A stretch of DNA of 64,000 bases from Heliopora coerulea. Taxonomy: Eukaryota > Cnidaria > Anthozoa > Scleralcyonacea > Helioporidae. Below are positions 46,725 through 57,440 of the stretch, one piece after another. Made by a program: the position numbers and the translations under genes. A model generated the notes under the pieces. It saw only the letters and a program-made list of their open reading frames with translations, did not search any database and was not told where the DNA came from. Position 1 is the stretch's first letter; each line of letters opens with the position of its first letter. The DNA is taken from positions 368,501-432,500 of the forward strand of contig JASJOG010000204.1 of assembly GCA_030142905.1 (NCBI GenBank), written 5' to 3'.

Positions 46725-48920
46725 TTAACGGCCATTATACTGCAACATCAGGGATGCTTCAATGTAATCTTCCAGTGCCAACTCTTGCTGGTCATTAAAG
46801 GATGCCTTCAGCAGAGAGAAGGCTCGTTCTGCTGCAGCAGACGAAGGCTGGCAGAGAAAAAGCTTTCGTGCTTCCCTTGACCAGCAGGGCAAAAGTTTTT
46901 CGTGTCTTTTCCACCAGTCAAGGATATCAATACTATCATTGTCGATTCCATTTGATGCAGCCATGTATGCAGGTAGCTCGAGAATTAGTTCATCCAGATC
47001 ATTGTCTTTTATAGATGGAAAGCTTCCAAGTTCTTTGATGTCAGTAACTGTAGGCATCAAGTCATTCACCTTTCTAGGGTCTACTAAGCGAGCTGCCTTG
47101 AAGCAACACATTGGATGTGACAGATTATCAGCACTTGCAAAGGTGTCAAGAAAGTAATTAAATCCTGGCTGAATACATTGACAAGCGTAGTCTTGCCACT
47201 GCTGTAAGTGCTGTTGTTCATCTAGATCTGGTTGATCTGGATCGACCATGGCGGCTAAGTCAGATGCAATACGTATTACGTTTGGCATGTACATCAATCT
47301 CGCACAGTTTTCAAGTTCAGTTATACTATCATAAGCAGTAACAACTAAAAGCCCATCTCCTTCGAGGCTGTATGTCTTCTTCACAAATGGTTCACCTGCG
47401 TCAACAGTTGCTGCAATCTCTATCTTCAGCTTGGCTTCAGAGTTTGCGATTATATCCAGTAGCTTCCTTGTTGTGGCTGGAGCAATATTCCTATTTGCAG
47501 TCAGGTCTGCCAGGAAGGCTGTGACATGGGGGTAGGCAAGGAATAAGTCCTCTTTGATGCATTCCCATTTGCTCCACCATCTTGTTGGCGAGTATGTCTT
47601 CGGACTTTTTCCAGTGCGATCTTTCCATATAAGTTTAGCTTGTGGTGAGTGAGCAAATAATGAGATCCAATGCTTCATGAATTTGTCCAGAACAGGAGTA
47701 TTGAACTTCTGTTCCACATGATCAAGGGTGTGAGAAAAGCAACCAATATCAAGAATATTGGGAAAATTCACCTTAATAGTTCTCACTGCTACATATAATT
47801 ATATGCTAGGATAGTTACCTGTTATTTTTGATATCATTATTATTAGTATTATTTTTATTTCTATTGCTGTAATTTATTTTTATCTTACTACACATTGTAA
47901 TATTGTAAAGCGCCTAGAACAGTTATTGATATAGACGCTATAGAAATAAAGTTTATTATTATTATTATTGTTAACACTGGCCCTGTCGCGCATAGTGGCA
48001 ACTGGTAGCTCTGTAGCAACACCATATTCTCTGGCAAGAACACTGATGATTTCCCTTGCAACTTCCTCTCCTGACAATGATTTTGCAAGCAAAAGAAATC
48101 GCACAAGCCTTTGTTGGATTTTCCACTCACTGTCAAGGAATCTAACAATAAGAACTAATGCTTCTCCTAGCCTGGTGGTCCCATCAAACACAATTGAAAT
48201 CTCTCTTCCTGTCAGTTCTTCCCGAGTGTTTCTGATCTCTTACTGGCGAACCACAGGAATAAGCTGTGCCATATTACTTTGATCTGTCAGTTTATAGGCT
48301 GACTCTTCTAAAATACTTTTGAAGCAATCAATCTTATTGATTGCTATTCCTCCCTTTAGAAAAGCAGTTAAAACTTTGACACGAAATACCCTGGTATTCA
48401 TATTCAATGTTTCTCTAACTGGATGGTTTTTATCATCATACGCTTGTAACATTTCCGCAAGATCTTGCTCACGTTGTTTCTTTTGACTTAATCTCTCTTT
48501 TCCTGCCTGATGTTTTTGAGCTTTTATATGGTTTAAGATAGTTGATCTCTTAACTGATATTTCTTCACGACATGCCTCGCAGAAAATGGATCCCTTATAA
48601 ATTGCAGAGTCCTTTAAATGTTCGTATGGGAATTCTTGAATTCTTGATGCTGCAGAAACATTTGGAGCAGTTGAAGTCTTAGCACGAACGTTGCGAGTTT
48701 GTTGTTTTTGTTGATTGACTTTGACTTTACGTTTACGTGCGAGATCTGAATTTCTGGGAGCTCTCAATACAGTCAAAGCATTTACAATTAAATTATTTCC
48801 TTCTACTTCTTGCCTTACTTCAGATTCCTCACCATCTACAACTATGCTTTCAGCTGTTTCAAGCCTTTCATTATGTAAATTGTCCTCATCATTCATCTCC
48901 TCGTGGCTCGTGGAATTCAT
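46725..48920 (-). pseudogene. hAT transposase, nearly complete but interrupted
   Basis: It starts at ATG 48920. A BED-like zinc finger follows (FCEACREEISVKRSTILNHI, then KAQKH). The stop TAA at 48240-48242 falls right after AQLIPVVRQ. The catalytic D lies in IVFDGTTRLGEAL, then MRDRASVN just before the insertion at 47792-47969. The frame resumes at RTIKVNFPNILDIGCFSHTL. The C-terminal hAT dimerisation part with the catalytic E is PSSAAAERAFSLLKASFND, and the stop is at 46725. Apart from one nonsense codon and the insertion the frame is whole, so inactivation was recent. Protein and ends belong to the same element. Confidence 0.8.
47792..47969 (-). repeat. SINE or LINE 3'-tail insertion in the hAT gene
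   Basis: The 178-base insert separates two coding parts that would otherwise join in frame. It carries agcgcctagaacagttattg and ends (plus strand) in aataaagtttattattatta, a widespread LINE/SINE tail type with a TTA microsatellite. It is younger than the hAT insertion. Confidence 0.65.
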
Positions 48921-49405
48921 TTTCCGCCATCTTTGTTTTACTAGTGCCCAGGATCCTGGTTGTCTAACCCGAATCAGTGGACTCTGGGGACCTCTGGGCA
49001 CTAGGCGAACTCCCTCTCTTTAGTCTCATTCCATTTTTTTTTATTTCTTTAGACTCTAGCCCCAAAGCCAAAGCATTATTTTATTATTTTTGAAATCTTT
49101 GCTCAAAAACGGCCTATTATGCCGACTATGCTCGTAAGTGCCTATTATGCTCCTGAAGCCCTATTATGCTCGAAATTATGCCAGCATAATTTACCTAAGC
49201 CTAGTGTGAATACGTGTGTGCGCGAGTGTGACAGCGAATTAACTCAGGGCGTGAACTTGAACGTGTGCAGCAGTGTGAAGGCTAGTATAGATATGTAAGA
49301 GTGAGACGGAGATTGATTGTGTCCCAGTGCAACAGTAATTCTAAAATGCGTGAGCAAGATAACGCAAGAAGATTTATGGAATAACGAGACACCGCCATAA
49401 CTTAC

Positions 49406-49489
49406 AGCTTCTTCCTTTTTCCTTGCAGCTTCAATCTCCTTCTCGTATTCATTTCGCACCTTTTCCTGCTGTTCTTGGATGATTTTGTC
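49406..49489 (-). CDS. CSPP1: CSPP1-like gene, coiled-coil exon
   Basis: The 84-base exon (28 codons, phase 0/0) has acceptor gtctaaaattag and donor GCT/gtaagt. The product DKIIQEQQEKVRNEYEKEIE continues AARKKEEA. It joins in frame to the exons at 50541 and 45879. The QQEYEEE-like rhythm is that of the CSPP1 coiled coil. Confidence 0.65.
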
Positions 49490-50540
49490 CTAATTTTAGA
49501 CAAGGTCAAAGAATTTCAGTAAGATTAACGTCCACAGCCAATTAAAACTTACACGCTTCTGAAAAAATAACCGAAGTGGTGGGTCTCCCTCATCGGAGGT
49601 GGCCTACTATCAATAACCCTTGAATCAATAGAGTTTAAGTTAAAACAAAGAGAAAAGAATTAAAAACAGGGTTATTTGCAAAAACATCTCTTTATTTAAC
49701 AATTATTCGCCTAAGGCGCAGTGAATATTGTTGAATAATAAAAAATTATTCAATAATATTCACTGAGCCTGAGGCAAATAATTATTTTAGCATAATTACA
49801 TAGGGGATTATTTGAAAGAAAGTAGTGAACTAGCACTTTTAAAATCTCCTCGATAACATTTACAAAAATAGCCGCCATCTTGTTTCTGAGCCTTCACTGC
49901 TATAATCACCTTTAGGTGACTATTGAGATCTATGACGTAATTTTCTGGCCAATCACCACGCGGGATTTTCAATAATCACCTGTGTAATTATACTAAAAAT
50001 ATTTATTCCATTAAATCGCAAGAGTCGTACGTATCTAAGCACAACAGTCGTCCCAACTCGGGCAGCCTAAATTCAAGAGAAATGTGAATCGTACCAATGG
50101 TTATTTTTACTGAGAACGAAACGTAAAGATAGACCTTTTGCGATTCATGCGAGTACGACTACAGAGACTTTCATGATTGCGGTTGTTGGGATTCAACGAA
50201 AACCAGGTTTGATAAAAAACTTACAGTAGGGAAGAACACTTCTCATAAGATGTACATTCATATAGATGTTCCTTGAAATGCATTACCACCAACGAACTTT
50301 CAACATATAGTTTTCAAATATAAGTTCAGGTGGTTTTATTTTGTCGTTTAGTTGATGCTTCTTCGCGTACATCGCTATTTTTTGATTGACATAGAACCAA
50401 GGTCAAAGATATCGATAACTCGATTATTCTGTCTCCTTGCCATTTTCGCTGGAAAATACTGTGGTGTCAATTAAACATAGTAAGAGTGATATTCTTATTC
50501 AAGGATACATTTGATCTTAAGCAACACTTAGATCAAATAC

Positions 50541-50606
50541 CTGGCGAGCATCTAATTCTCTAAGTCGCTCCTCTTCCTCTTTTTTCTTCCTCTGTTTTTC
50601 CTCCAC
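50541..50606 (-). CDS. CSPP1: CSPP1-like gene, short coiled-coil exon
   Basis: The 66-base exon (22 codons, phase 0/0) has acceptor tttattctgcag and donor CAG/gtattt. It encodes VEEKQRKKKEEEERLRELDA followed by RQ. Short, in-frame and coiled-coil, it fits between its neighbours. Identity rests on context. Confidence 0.65.
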
Positions 50607-50898
50607 CTGCAGAATAAACAGGAAAATTAACAGCTACACAAAACCCAAATGCTCAACTAAATCTTATTTCCAACTAAGCAAATCTAACAAGAAAGCAATA
50701 CAAAGTAATGCGACACAAAACAAGACAAAACAAGGTAAGGCAATATAAGGCAAAGCAATACCAGGTAAGTAATACAAAGGCATAGGCAACGCAACACAAG
50801 GTTGGGAAAAGTAAGTCAATACAAGGTAATGTAAGAAAAAGGAAGTGAAGGAAACGAAGGAAAAGGGGAAGGCAAGAAAAGGTATCGCAAGGTAAGTA

Positions 50899-51402
50899 AT
50901 GGTGCCCCCGATTAATCGATTACTTTTGGCAATCGATTATTCTTAAAAATAATCCGATTATCGACAACAACCACGCACAGCATGATATTTACCTGAACGT
51001 TCTGGAATTAAAAAAAAACAAAAAAAACGAAGAGATAGCATTCTTGCGCTCTCATTGCAGTCAATTGTGGTCAAAGAAGAAGCGTGCAGCACTTAAGCCA
51101 GTCATTGTTGATGCACTCTCATTTTTTAAACAAAAACAATATGTAGACAGTCAAAGTGCATATTTCTTTGTTCAGCCTATTTCTCTGTGTTTATATAATT
51201 ATATTATATACGTTTTTTTCTTGAGTTTTTCTACTGGAAAATTTCGAAACTTTAAAAACATTAAAACACACCCTTTTCTTTGAAGGGAAAAACCACTGTG
51301 GACGTGTCATGATTTAATTTATTCAATACGATTAATCGATATTAATCGATTGTTGACAGCGATTAATCGATTACGGATATGAAAGTATGGAAGCAGCACT
51401 AA
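50899..51402 (+). mobile_element. Internally deleted hAT-type element
   Basis: The left end taatggtgcccccgattaat and the complement of the right end tagtgctgctt, both rich in attaatcgatt, flank a relic of a hAT C terminus at 51040-51140 (KKKRAALKPVIVDALSFFK). It lies in an intron of the CSPP1-like gene. Confidence 0.55.
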
Positions 51403-51834
51403 AGGTAAGGCAGGGAAAATGGAGGAGAAAGAATGGAGATAGGATGGCTAGGAAAGGGAAGGGATTAGATGGAATGATATGGAATGGAATGGCAACGATA
51501 GGGAATGGGAGGTCTCAAGAAGCGAAGGAAAGGCAACGGATGTAAAAGGAAAGGAAGACGATTGTTATGGATGGGAAGGTGAATGAAAGGAATGGGATGC
51601 TAATGGAAGGGGAGAGAACTGAAGAAATGGGAAGCTGAGAGAGATAGGATGGGATCATACGGAAGGCAAGAGATGAATTTCTTAATAAATAAAAAATGAT
51701 TCTGCTTCTTCTGGAGACACAGTTAATGTCAACTCGCATTAAAAGAAGCCAATGATGAAGTGGGGAAACAGCCTTGTGGAAACACAAGGCGAATCTAAGA
51801 TTTTTTTGGTATTTCTGTTCTCCAATATAAAATG

Positions 51835-52262
51835 AAAGGAAATGAAAGGAAGGAAAGGGAAAAGAGAGAAAGGAATAGGAAGGAAAAGGAAGAGAGATGA
51901 GGGGAAAGGAAAGGAAAGGAAGGAAAGGGAAAAGGAGGGAAAAAGAATAAAATAGAAAGAAAGGAAACGGTAAAGAAAGGAAAAGGAAGGGAAGATAACG
52001 TAAAGAAAAGAGAGGAAACAGATGGAAATGAAAAGAAACAGAAGGAAAGGATACAGACATGATGGAATAGGAGAAAAGGGAGGGGGAAGTGTAACAATGA
52101 CACGGAAAGGGAAATGGAAAGGAAGGCATGGCAAGGAAAGGAAAGGAAAGGCAAAGTATGGACAAGCAAGGAACGAGAATGTTGAAAGAAGGAGAAGAAA
52201 AGAAACGGGAAAGGAAACAAAAGGGAAGGGAGGGGAAAGGAAAATGGGAAGGAAAACAGAAT
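51835..52262. repeat. Polypurine tract (aaggaaagg type)
   Basis: About 430 bases are almost all A and G on the plus strand. Long minus frames rich in F, S, L and P are composition artefacts. Such tracts can form triplex DNA. Confidence 0.85.
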
Positions 52263-52354
52263 GAAATAAGTACGGAACCAAACAAAACAAATAAGTAACA
52301 AACTAATAGTCAGATAACACTAATAACATGTCATCATCTCACACGTAGTCCTAC

Positions 52355-52599
52355 CTGACGTGTAAGTTCTCTATAGGACTGTTGTTTGCTTCTGTCCTTC
52401 TCTTTATTCTGTTCCCCATATTGTAGCGCACTGAAGCCGGAATTAAAATCGCCAAACGTACTTTTCTCCTGACCAGTACCATCGTGTCTATTCTCCAAAC
52501 TCGCGTCCCCGGTCCTAAAAACACTGGTCACCAGCCCGCTCGTCCGTTGACCTTGGGTAGGATCATTTGCCCAACTACGCTGATAGCCTCCGAGGGGTT
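52355..52599 (-). CDS. CSPP1: CSPP1-like gene, exon with coiled-coil start
   Basis: The 245-base exon has acceptor tttttcttaag (phase 1) and donor CAG/gtagga (phase 0). About 82 residues: PLGGYQRSWANDPTQGQRTS, then RTGDASLENRH and a C-terminal EQNKEKDRSKQQSYRELTRQ that begins the coiled coil. The phase-1 entry fits the phase-1 donor of the exon at 54128. A glycine-rich segment before the coiled coil also exists in CSPP1. Confidence 0.65.
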
Positions 52600-53194
52600 C
52601 TTAAGAAAAACACACGCAGCAAAAATATCTTGAAAATGCAGAACAGCTGGATGGGAATGTAAATTATCAGACAATAGTCTGATATCATTTGGATCAGGAT
52701 AGTTTGTTAAAGTTGCGCGAGCTCAACACTCTAAGTTTTTGACTGAATTAGATATCCAAAAGTATGGCGAGTATGGATCATTAACAAGTGGGTTGAAAAA
52801 CGAGCTACAGCCGAGATTTTTAGCAATCTTTTTTAACTACATTATCTAATGACTTTCTGGCGTACGTATACTTTCTATATTATTTAATGATTTTCTATTG
52901 TATATATACTCTATATTATCTAATGATTCTCTATTGTATAAATATTTTCTTTAACATCTAAAGACTTTCTATTACATATATACTTTCTGTATCATCTAAT
53001 GACTTTCTATTGCACATATGCTTTCTATATTATCTAATGATTTTCCATTGTACATATACTTTCTTTAACAGCTAATGACTTTTTATAAAATATATACTTT
53101 GTATATCATCGAATGACTTTCTATTGTATCTATACTTTCTATATTATCTAATAACGTTCTTTAAAACTTGTGCGATTGATGAACCAGGCGGAAA

Positions 53195-53425
53195 TCTTAG
53201 GCGAAGTAGAAATAAAATAGCCCAGCAAAACACACGAAATATAGGCAAAGTGGAGTTTTATTGAATCTAACGTTTCGTCGCAACGTGCAACATCATCTAA
53301 CATAACCATTATTTCTCTGATGATTTTGCATGTTGCGACGAAACGTTAGATTCAATAAAACTTCACTATACCTATATTTCGTGTGTTTTGCTGGGCTATT
53401 TTATTTCTACTTCGCCTAATGACGT
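53195..53425. repeat. Inverted repeat of PLE terminal sequence with hammerhead-like strings
   Basis: Arms of about 95 bases (tagaaataaaatagcccagc at the left) face each other. Both contain gcgacgaaacgttagattc, and the right arm has an upstream ctgatgatttt. The gcccagcaaa phrase is also at the PLE ends of 36.4 and 37.8 kb, so this is probably a paired PLE end without coding sequence. Confidence 0.6.
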
Positions 53426-53625
53426 TCTATTGTATATATAGTTTCTATTGTATACTATATTGATATTGCTTCGTAAAAGAATCCTCATTTCGAGAGATAT
53501 CGGGTTTAAAATTGCTGAAATTTGGCCAATGTATAGAAAACCCAGCATCGTGAGAACGATCCTGTAGAATGGCTACATGGCTACGAGGTAACTGCGTGGC
53601 CAGATAGTCTTTTAGATAGTGGAAG

Positions 53626-53690
53626 GGTTAGGGTTAGGGTTAGGTTTGCATAGGTTTAAGGTTAAGGTTAGGTTAACGGTTTTAGGTTTA
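53626..53690. repeat. Interstitial telomere-like repeat
   Basis: Three to four ttaggg units (gggttagggttagggttagg) decay into taggttta-type repeats. Similar short runs lie at 55873-55920, 60005-60055 and 61775-61815. Confidence 0.7.
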
Positions 53691-54127
53691 GACATGTAGC
53701 CGGTATGGACCGGGGCACTTTCACATGCTGGGTATTCTAAGATTAATCCCATAATTTTAGATCACATTTTCAAACTACATCTTGGTACTGATTCTTTTTC
53801 CTCATGAAAGGAACGGGCTTGGAAATGTTGTGACCATAGAATGAAATACAATTTCACTGAAAAGTGATGTTTATAGGTTGTCTGTGTATTGTGGCAGATC
53901 ACGCCAATTGAAGAGGAAATGAGGATGAACTGTCTTTTGCACATCTTCGTAGCAAGAAAATGTGGTTAAAATGTGTAACACTACAGTATATTGTGTTGAT
54001 GGAAATACGGCGAAGACAGGGACTGCGATCGCCTCAGTCACCTAATGTTAGTTGTTCCATTTACTCATGTTTCCTGCTTCCCTGGGGAGAGACAACGGCA
54101 ACAATAAAACAGAACGTAAATGCTTAC

Positions 54128-54371
54128 CATGAATTGACATCGGATATCTCTCTAACGTACTCGAGGCATTAAGAGTGGAGAAAGGAACATTATTAGGAGG
54201 TAAACCTGCTGGATAGTTGTACGATTGGCGCAAGTATGGATTACTGTATAGTTGATCCAAACGAAACTGGGTTGAAAGACCAAGATTCTCTTGTCTTGGG
54301 AGACCAGGATTCTCTTGTCTTGGAAGACCAGAAAGATTTCCTTCACGATGTGAATCATAGCTAGTCTGTAC
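54128..54371 (-). CDS. CSPP1: CSPP1-like gene, exon A, copy 1 (intact)
   Basis: The 244-base exon has acceptor tttttttttaag (phase 0) and donor CATG/gtaagc (phase 1). The product is polar and proline/asparagine-rich: EGNLSGLPRQENPGL with a small internal duplication of LPRQEN, then YNYPAGLPPNNVPFSTLNAS and ERYPMSIHG. It is probably disordered. Copy 2 is at 57409. The upstream exon at 55929 ends in phase 2, which does not fit this phase-0 entry, so a small exon between them may have been missed. Confidence 0.6.
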
Positions 54372-55928
54372 CTTAAAAAAAAGAAAGGAAGCAAAGAGAT
54401 ATAAAACAATGTTATCCTGAAGTGACGCGAGGGGATGTGACTGAAAAGGGTCGGTAAATTGGGAAAATTGTCTTTTATGAAGTGGGGGATAGAAGTGGTA
54501 AGCGGCGACAGTGGTATCAAGGTAGGAAGATAGAGAATGCTAAAGGCAAAGTAGGATTTGAATGGAGGTGTTCTGTCATTGGGTTTGGAGATCCAGTTCA
54601 GAAGGAAGGTGTGAGAAAGCAAATGTGGTGTGACGCAAGGTACGTGGTCCCACAAGTTGGATATCAGGAGTTGATACCCTGACTTGGCATAAGGTTAGTA
54701 TATAAGCCACGTAGACAAGACGGGCAATGGAAAAGCCCTAGACAAAGCTGACCTGAAGATGGGATTATGGGACGAGGCAAGATAATGTAGTGCACGAAAG
54801 TACACATTGAAAAGACTTAAAAAGGCAATTAAGATAATTCGCTAAAAAGTTATGTATAAACTTTAAACAAGGAATGTATCAGGGTAGCGTATTCTTCGTT
54901 GTTTCAACGTTGAGAGATCAGATAGTGTTATGAAATGGAGTAAAGTTAGCAAATCTAGAAAGGTATGATGAAGAATATGAGGATGTTGTGGAGTAGACAA
55001 TTGAAAACACAAACCTAGGTTACAAGAAGGGTGAATTAAAGGGTAGTACGGTAAGGTGTGAGGGACAAATACAGGAAACAAAAGAGTAAGGAGGGAACTT
55101 GGCGTCAGGTGAAGTGAGGTGATGCAAGTGGGGTGAGTCTTCAACAGAAAACATGAAGGGGGGTAAAGCGTGTTGAGATGAATGGATGCGATAACTTTGG
55201 GTGAAGCAACTACCCGAAATATACGAAAAGAAACTTCGACGTTTCGAGCGAATGCCCTTCGTCCGGAAGTTAGTCGCTCACGGATCGCCTGCTCGTTCGT
55301 TCGAACGTTCGTTCGTTAGTTCATTCGCACGGTGGTCCGCACGTTCGTCCGATCGTTCGTACATTCCTTCGTACGTACGTCCAACAGTTCGTACGTACGT
55401 ACAGTCGACTGTTAGTTCGTTCGTACGTACGTTCCTACATTCGTTTAGAAATTTTCAAGAATTTTTTTTAAACATTCGTTTTCTGTGTCAACTACTACCT
55501 TCAAACTTCTACTACATTTAGAACTGCCTATGTAGCACTCCATTTTTTGATAATACCGTTCATTCGTTTAGATTTACCGTTCTACTGTTCGTCCTTCGAT
55601 CCATTTATGAACCGCAATAACATTTCTACTCATATAGATTTACGATCAGACATACCGTTGGTTTTACGGTCTTTTCGACTTCTTTCCGCGGCTTTCTACC
55701 GAATATTTGATCCTTTTCTCTGCGGAATACACAAAGGAAAAAAATCAATGACAAGACTATATCAGGTGAGCGTACTTATCTTCTGTCTAAACTTTAACTA
55801 TACGTCCGGATTCTGTCCATTTTTGCACCCAAATCTTTACGGTTGTGGCTTGAAGGCATACCTCAGAAGGACGATTAGGATTAGGATCAGGATTGGAGTT
55901 AGGGTTAGAATTAGGATTAGGACCATAC

Positions 55929-56025
55929 CTTTTCTTCTGCATGTCCCGTTCTTTGATTTGAGCTTGAAGTTCTTCGCGGTATTTCGACTGACGTTGTTGT
56001 TTCGCTTCAGGTGTCAAATGATGTT
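55929..56025 (-). CDS. CSPP1: CSPP1-like gene, exon B, copy 1
   Basis: The 97-base exon has acceptor gctttgcctag (phase 1) and donor AAAAG/gtatgg (phase 2). It encodes HHLTPEAKQQRQSKYREELQ followed by AQIKERDMQKK. The YREELQAQIKE unit resembles the short YEAELQRQIRE-type repeats before the CSPP1 coiled coil. It is identical to copy 2 at protein level. A telomere-like repeat lies just inside the following intron. Confidence 0.65.
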
Positions 56026-56669
56026 CTAGGCAAAGCAACAAAGGAATATTTCAGAAATGCTTCATAGTTCTTGGTACTCAACCAAGTTACGGATTAACTT
56101 GACAAGTTGGGAAAGCACGAAGAAAGACAGGAAGAAAGAAGCAGACATGTAGAACAATCTTATCGCGGAAGCCACTCAGTGTTTTAATCAGATAAACAAC
56201 AACATTAACACTGTTTTGTGAATCAATTTTCGACAGTGAGATAGTAATAATCTAGCGTTGGTGGGTAACATCTTACTGGATAACTCCTTATTCGGCGTAT
56301 AAAATTTATCAAGTATACAAGCTCGGCAGTTGAAGTTTCCTGAAAGAACATTACATGTTATGAGTACTCGAGTTAGATATCAGCTTAAAGTTTTCACGCC
56401 TCTCTGGTGCAGTTTTCTGACGTTTGTGGTAGTAAAGGGGGGAGTTGAACGCCCAGAAACCTCCTTTCGCTACACCACTGGTTTACACGACCACATCAGT
56501 TTACTCAGCTGGTGATGTTATACTCAATGAAACCGACTCGGCGGATTGCGGTATAGCTTTCTCCGTGCTGGACACGGTGTGAAACATGTGTTCGGTAAGG
56601 ATATTAACGCTACTCCAAGTGAAACGAACTCATGATGGCAAGTAGAGAATTTATCTAGGATTTATCTTA

Positions 56670-56850
56670 TTAATAAGTAGACTCTCTCTGAGAAGGAGTT
56701 CAAAATTAGAAGAACAGGAGCTTAGAATAGTAAAATCACTCAATGAAACAGGGTGGCCAGTCTGTTTGTGATGTGTTAAAACAGCAAATAAAGTGGTGAC
56801 GGAGATAGGCTTTCCCGTTTAAGCAGAAACTCCCATGTGTTCAGAAACAC
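56670..56850 (-). pseudogene. PLE GIY-YIG tail relic
   Basis: The minus frame reads CEHMGVSA, stop, TGKPISVTTLF, then LTHHKQTGHPVSLSDFTIL. This aligns with the C-terminal part of the PLE at 36.7 kb. It sits at the junction of the two duplication units. Confidence 0.6.
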
Positions 56851-56851
56851 G

Positions 56852-57001
56852 TAGAAAACATACTCCGAGTATCAGTTCCATCTTGAACTCAAAATTTGAG
56901 AAAAGCAAGTGGACACAGTGTTCACTATTGAACACTGTGTCCACTTGCTTTTCTCAAATTTTGAGTTCAAGATGGAACTGATACTCGGAGTATGTTTTCT
57001 A
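56852..57001. repeat. Near-perfect palindrome, arms ~73 bp
   Basis: The sequence from agaaaacatactccgagtat to the centre cactattg is mirrored on the other strand up to 57001. It includes the start of the signal-peptide-like ORF at 56972, so the ORF start exists in both orientations. It probably arose with PLE insertion. Confidence 0.85.
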
Positions 57002-57187
57002 CTTTATTTTCTTAAATTATCGGCTGGAAACGGATTCAGAAACACGCGTTCTGAACACATAGGAAGTTTTTTTTTTTTTCTGACACATACACACCTGGAT
57101 TCACTCACGCATACACTTTATCGCACACTTAATTATTCACCGGTTTTCACCACCAGTCTTTCTGTTAATTACTTCCTGTCATTGTAA
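56972..57187 (+). CDS. Small ORF with signal-peptide-like start
   Basis: The ORF has 71 residues from ATG 56972: MELILGVCFLLYFLKLSAGN, then GFRNTRSEHIG and a low-complexity end. The first part matches the ORF start at 35897 in protein but uses different codons, and both ATGs follow a tttgag(tt) leader. A hammerhead-like string (ctgaagatgttgc then cgaaacgttt) lies downstream at about 57232-57268. It may be a small ORF belonging to a PLE-related repeat. Confidence 0.4.
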   Translation: MELILGVCFLLYFLKLSAGNGFRNTRSEHIGSFFFFLTHTHLDSLTHTLYRTLNYSPVFTTSLSVNYFLSL

Positions 57188-57440
57188 ATAGAATATTATA
57201 TAGTCGAGAACACCTTGAAAATTTATCACCTACTCTGAAGATGTTGCAGGACTGGCAACGAAACGTTTGTTAAATTAAAAATACTTTCCAACAACTCATG
57301 TCTATATTATTATGGGTTTATTCAAAATTATATGCTGGGCTTTGATATTCCTAACAAGACTACGCTTTCCGCCTGGTTCATCCATTGCCACTATTTTTAA
57401 ATGCTTACCATGAATTGACATCGGATATCTCTCTAACGTA

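Larger units (their letters stand above)
46489..49203 (-). mobile_element. hAT transposon, 2.7 kb, with 8-bp target duplication
   Basis: The inverted ends are TAGGCTTGGGTAAATTATGC and its near-complement gcataatttacctaagccta. GTGTGAAT is duplicated perfectly on both sides (46481-46488, 49204-49211). Subterminal cctattatgctc motifs repeat near both ends, as is usual for hAT transposase binding sites. The transposase is broken by a stop and by a later SINE-like insertion. Confidence 0.9.
54118..56650. repeat. Tandem segmental duplication, unit 1
   Basis: This 2.5-kb unit holds exons 54128-54371 and 55929-56025. It is repeated at 57398-61030 with very high similarity, including introns, the GTTC/CGTA-rich stretch at 55270-55450 and the telomere-like stretch. 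Unit 1 lacks the three insertions found in unit 2, so it shows the state before insertion. Confidence 0.85.

Noticed and set aside
51515..52301. Long minus-strand ORFs rich in Phe, Ser, Pro and Leu
   Set aside because: They are the translation of a purine-rich low-complexity tract in several frames at once, with no domain.
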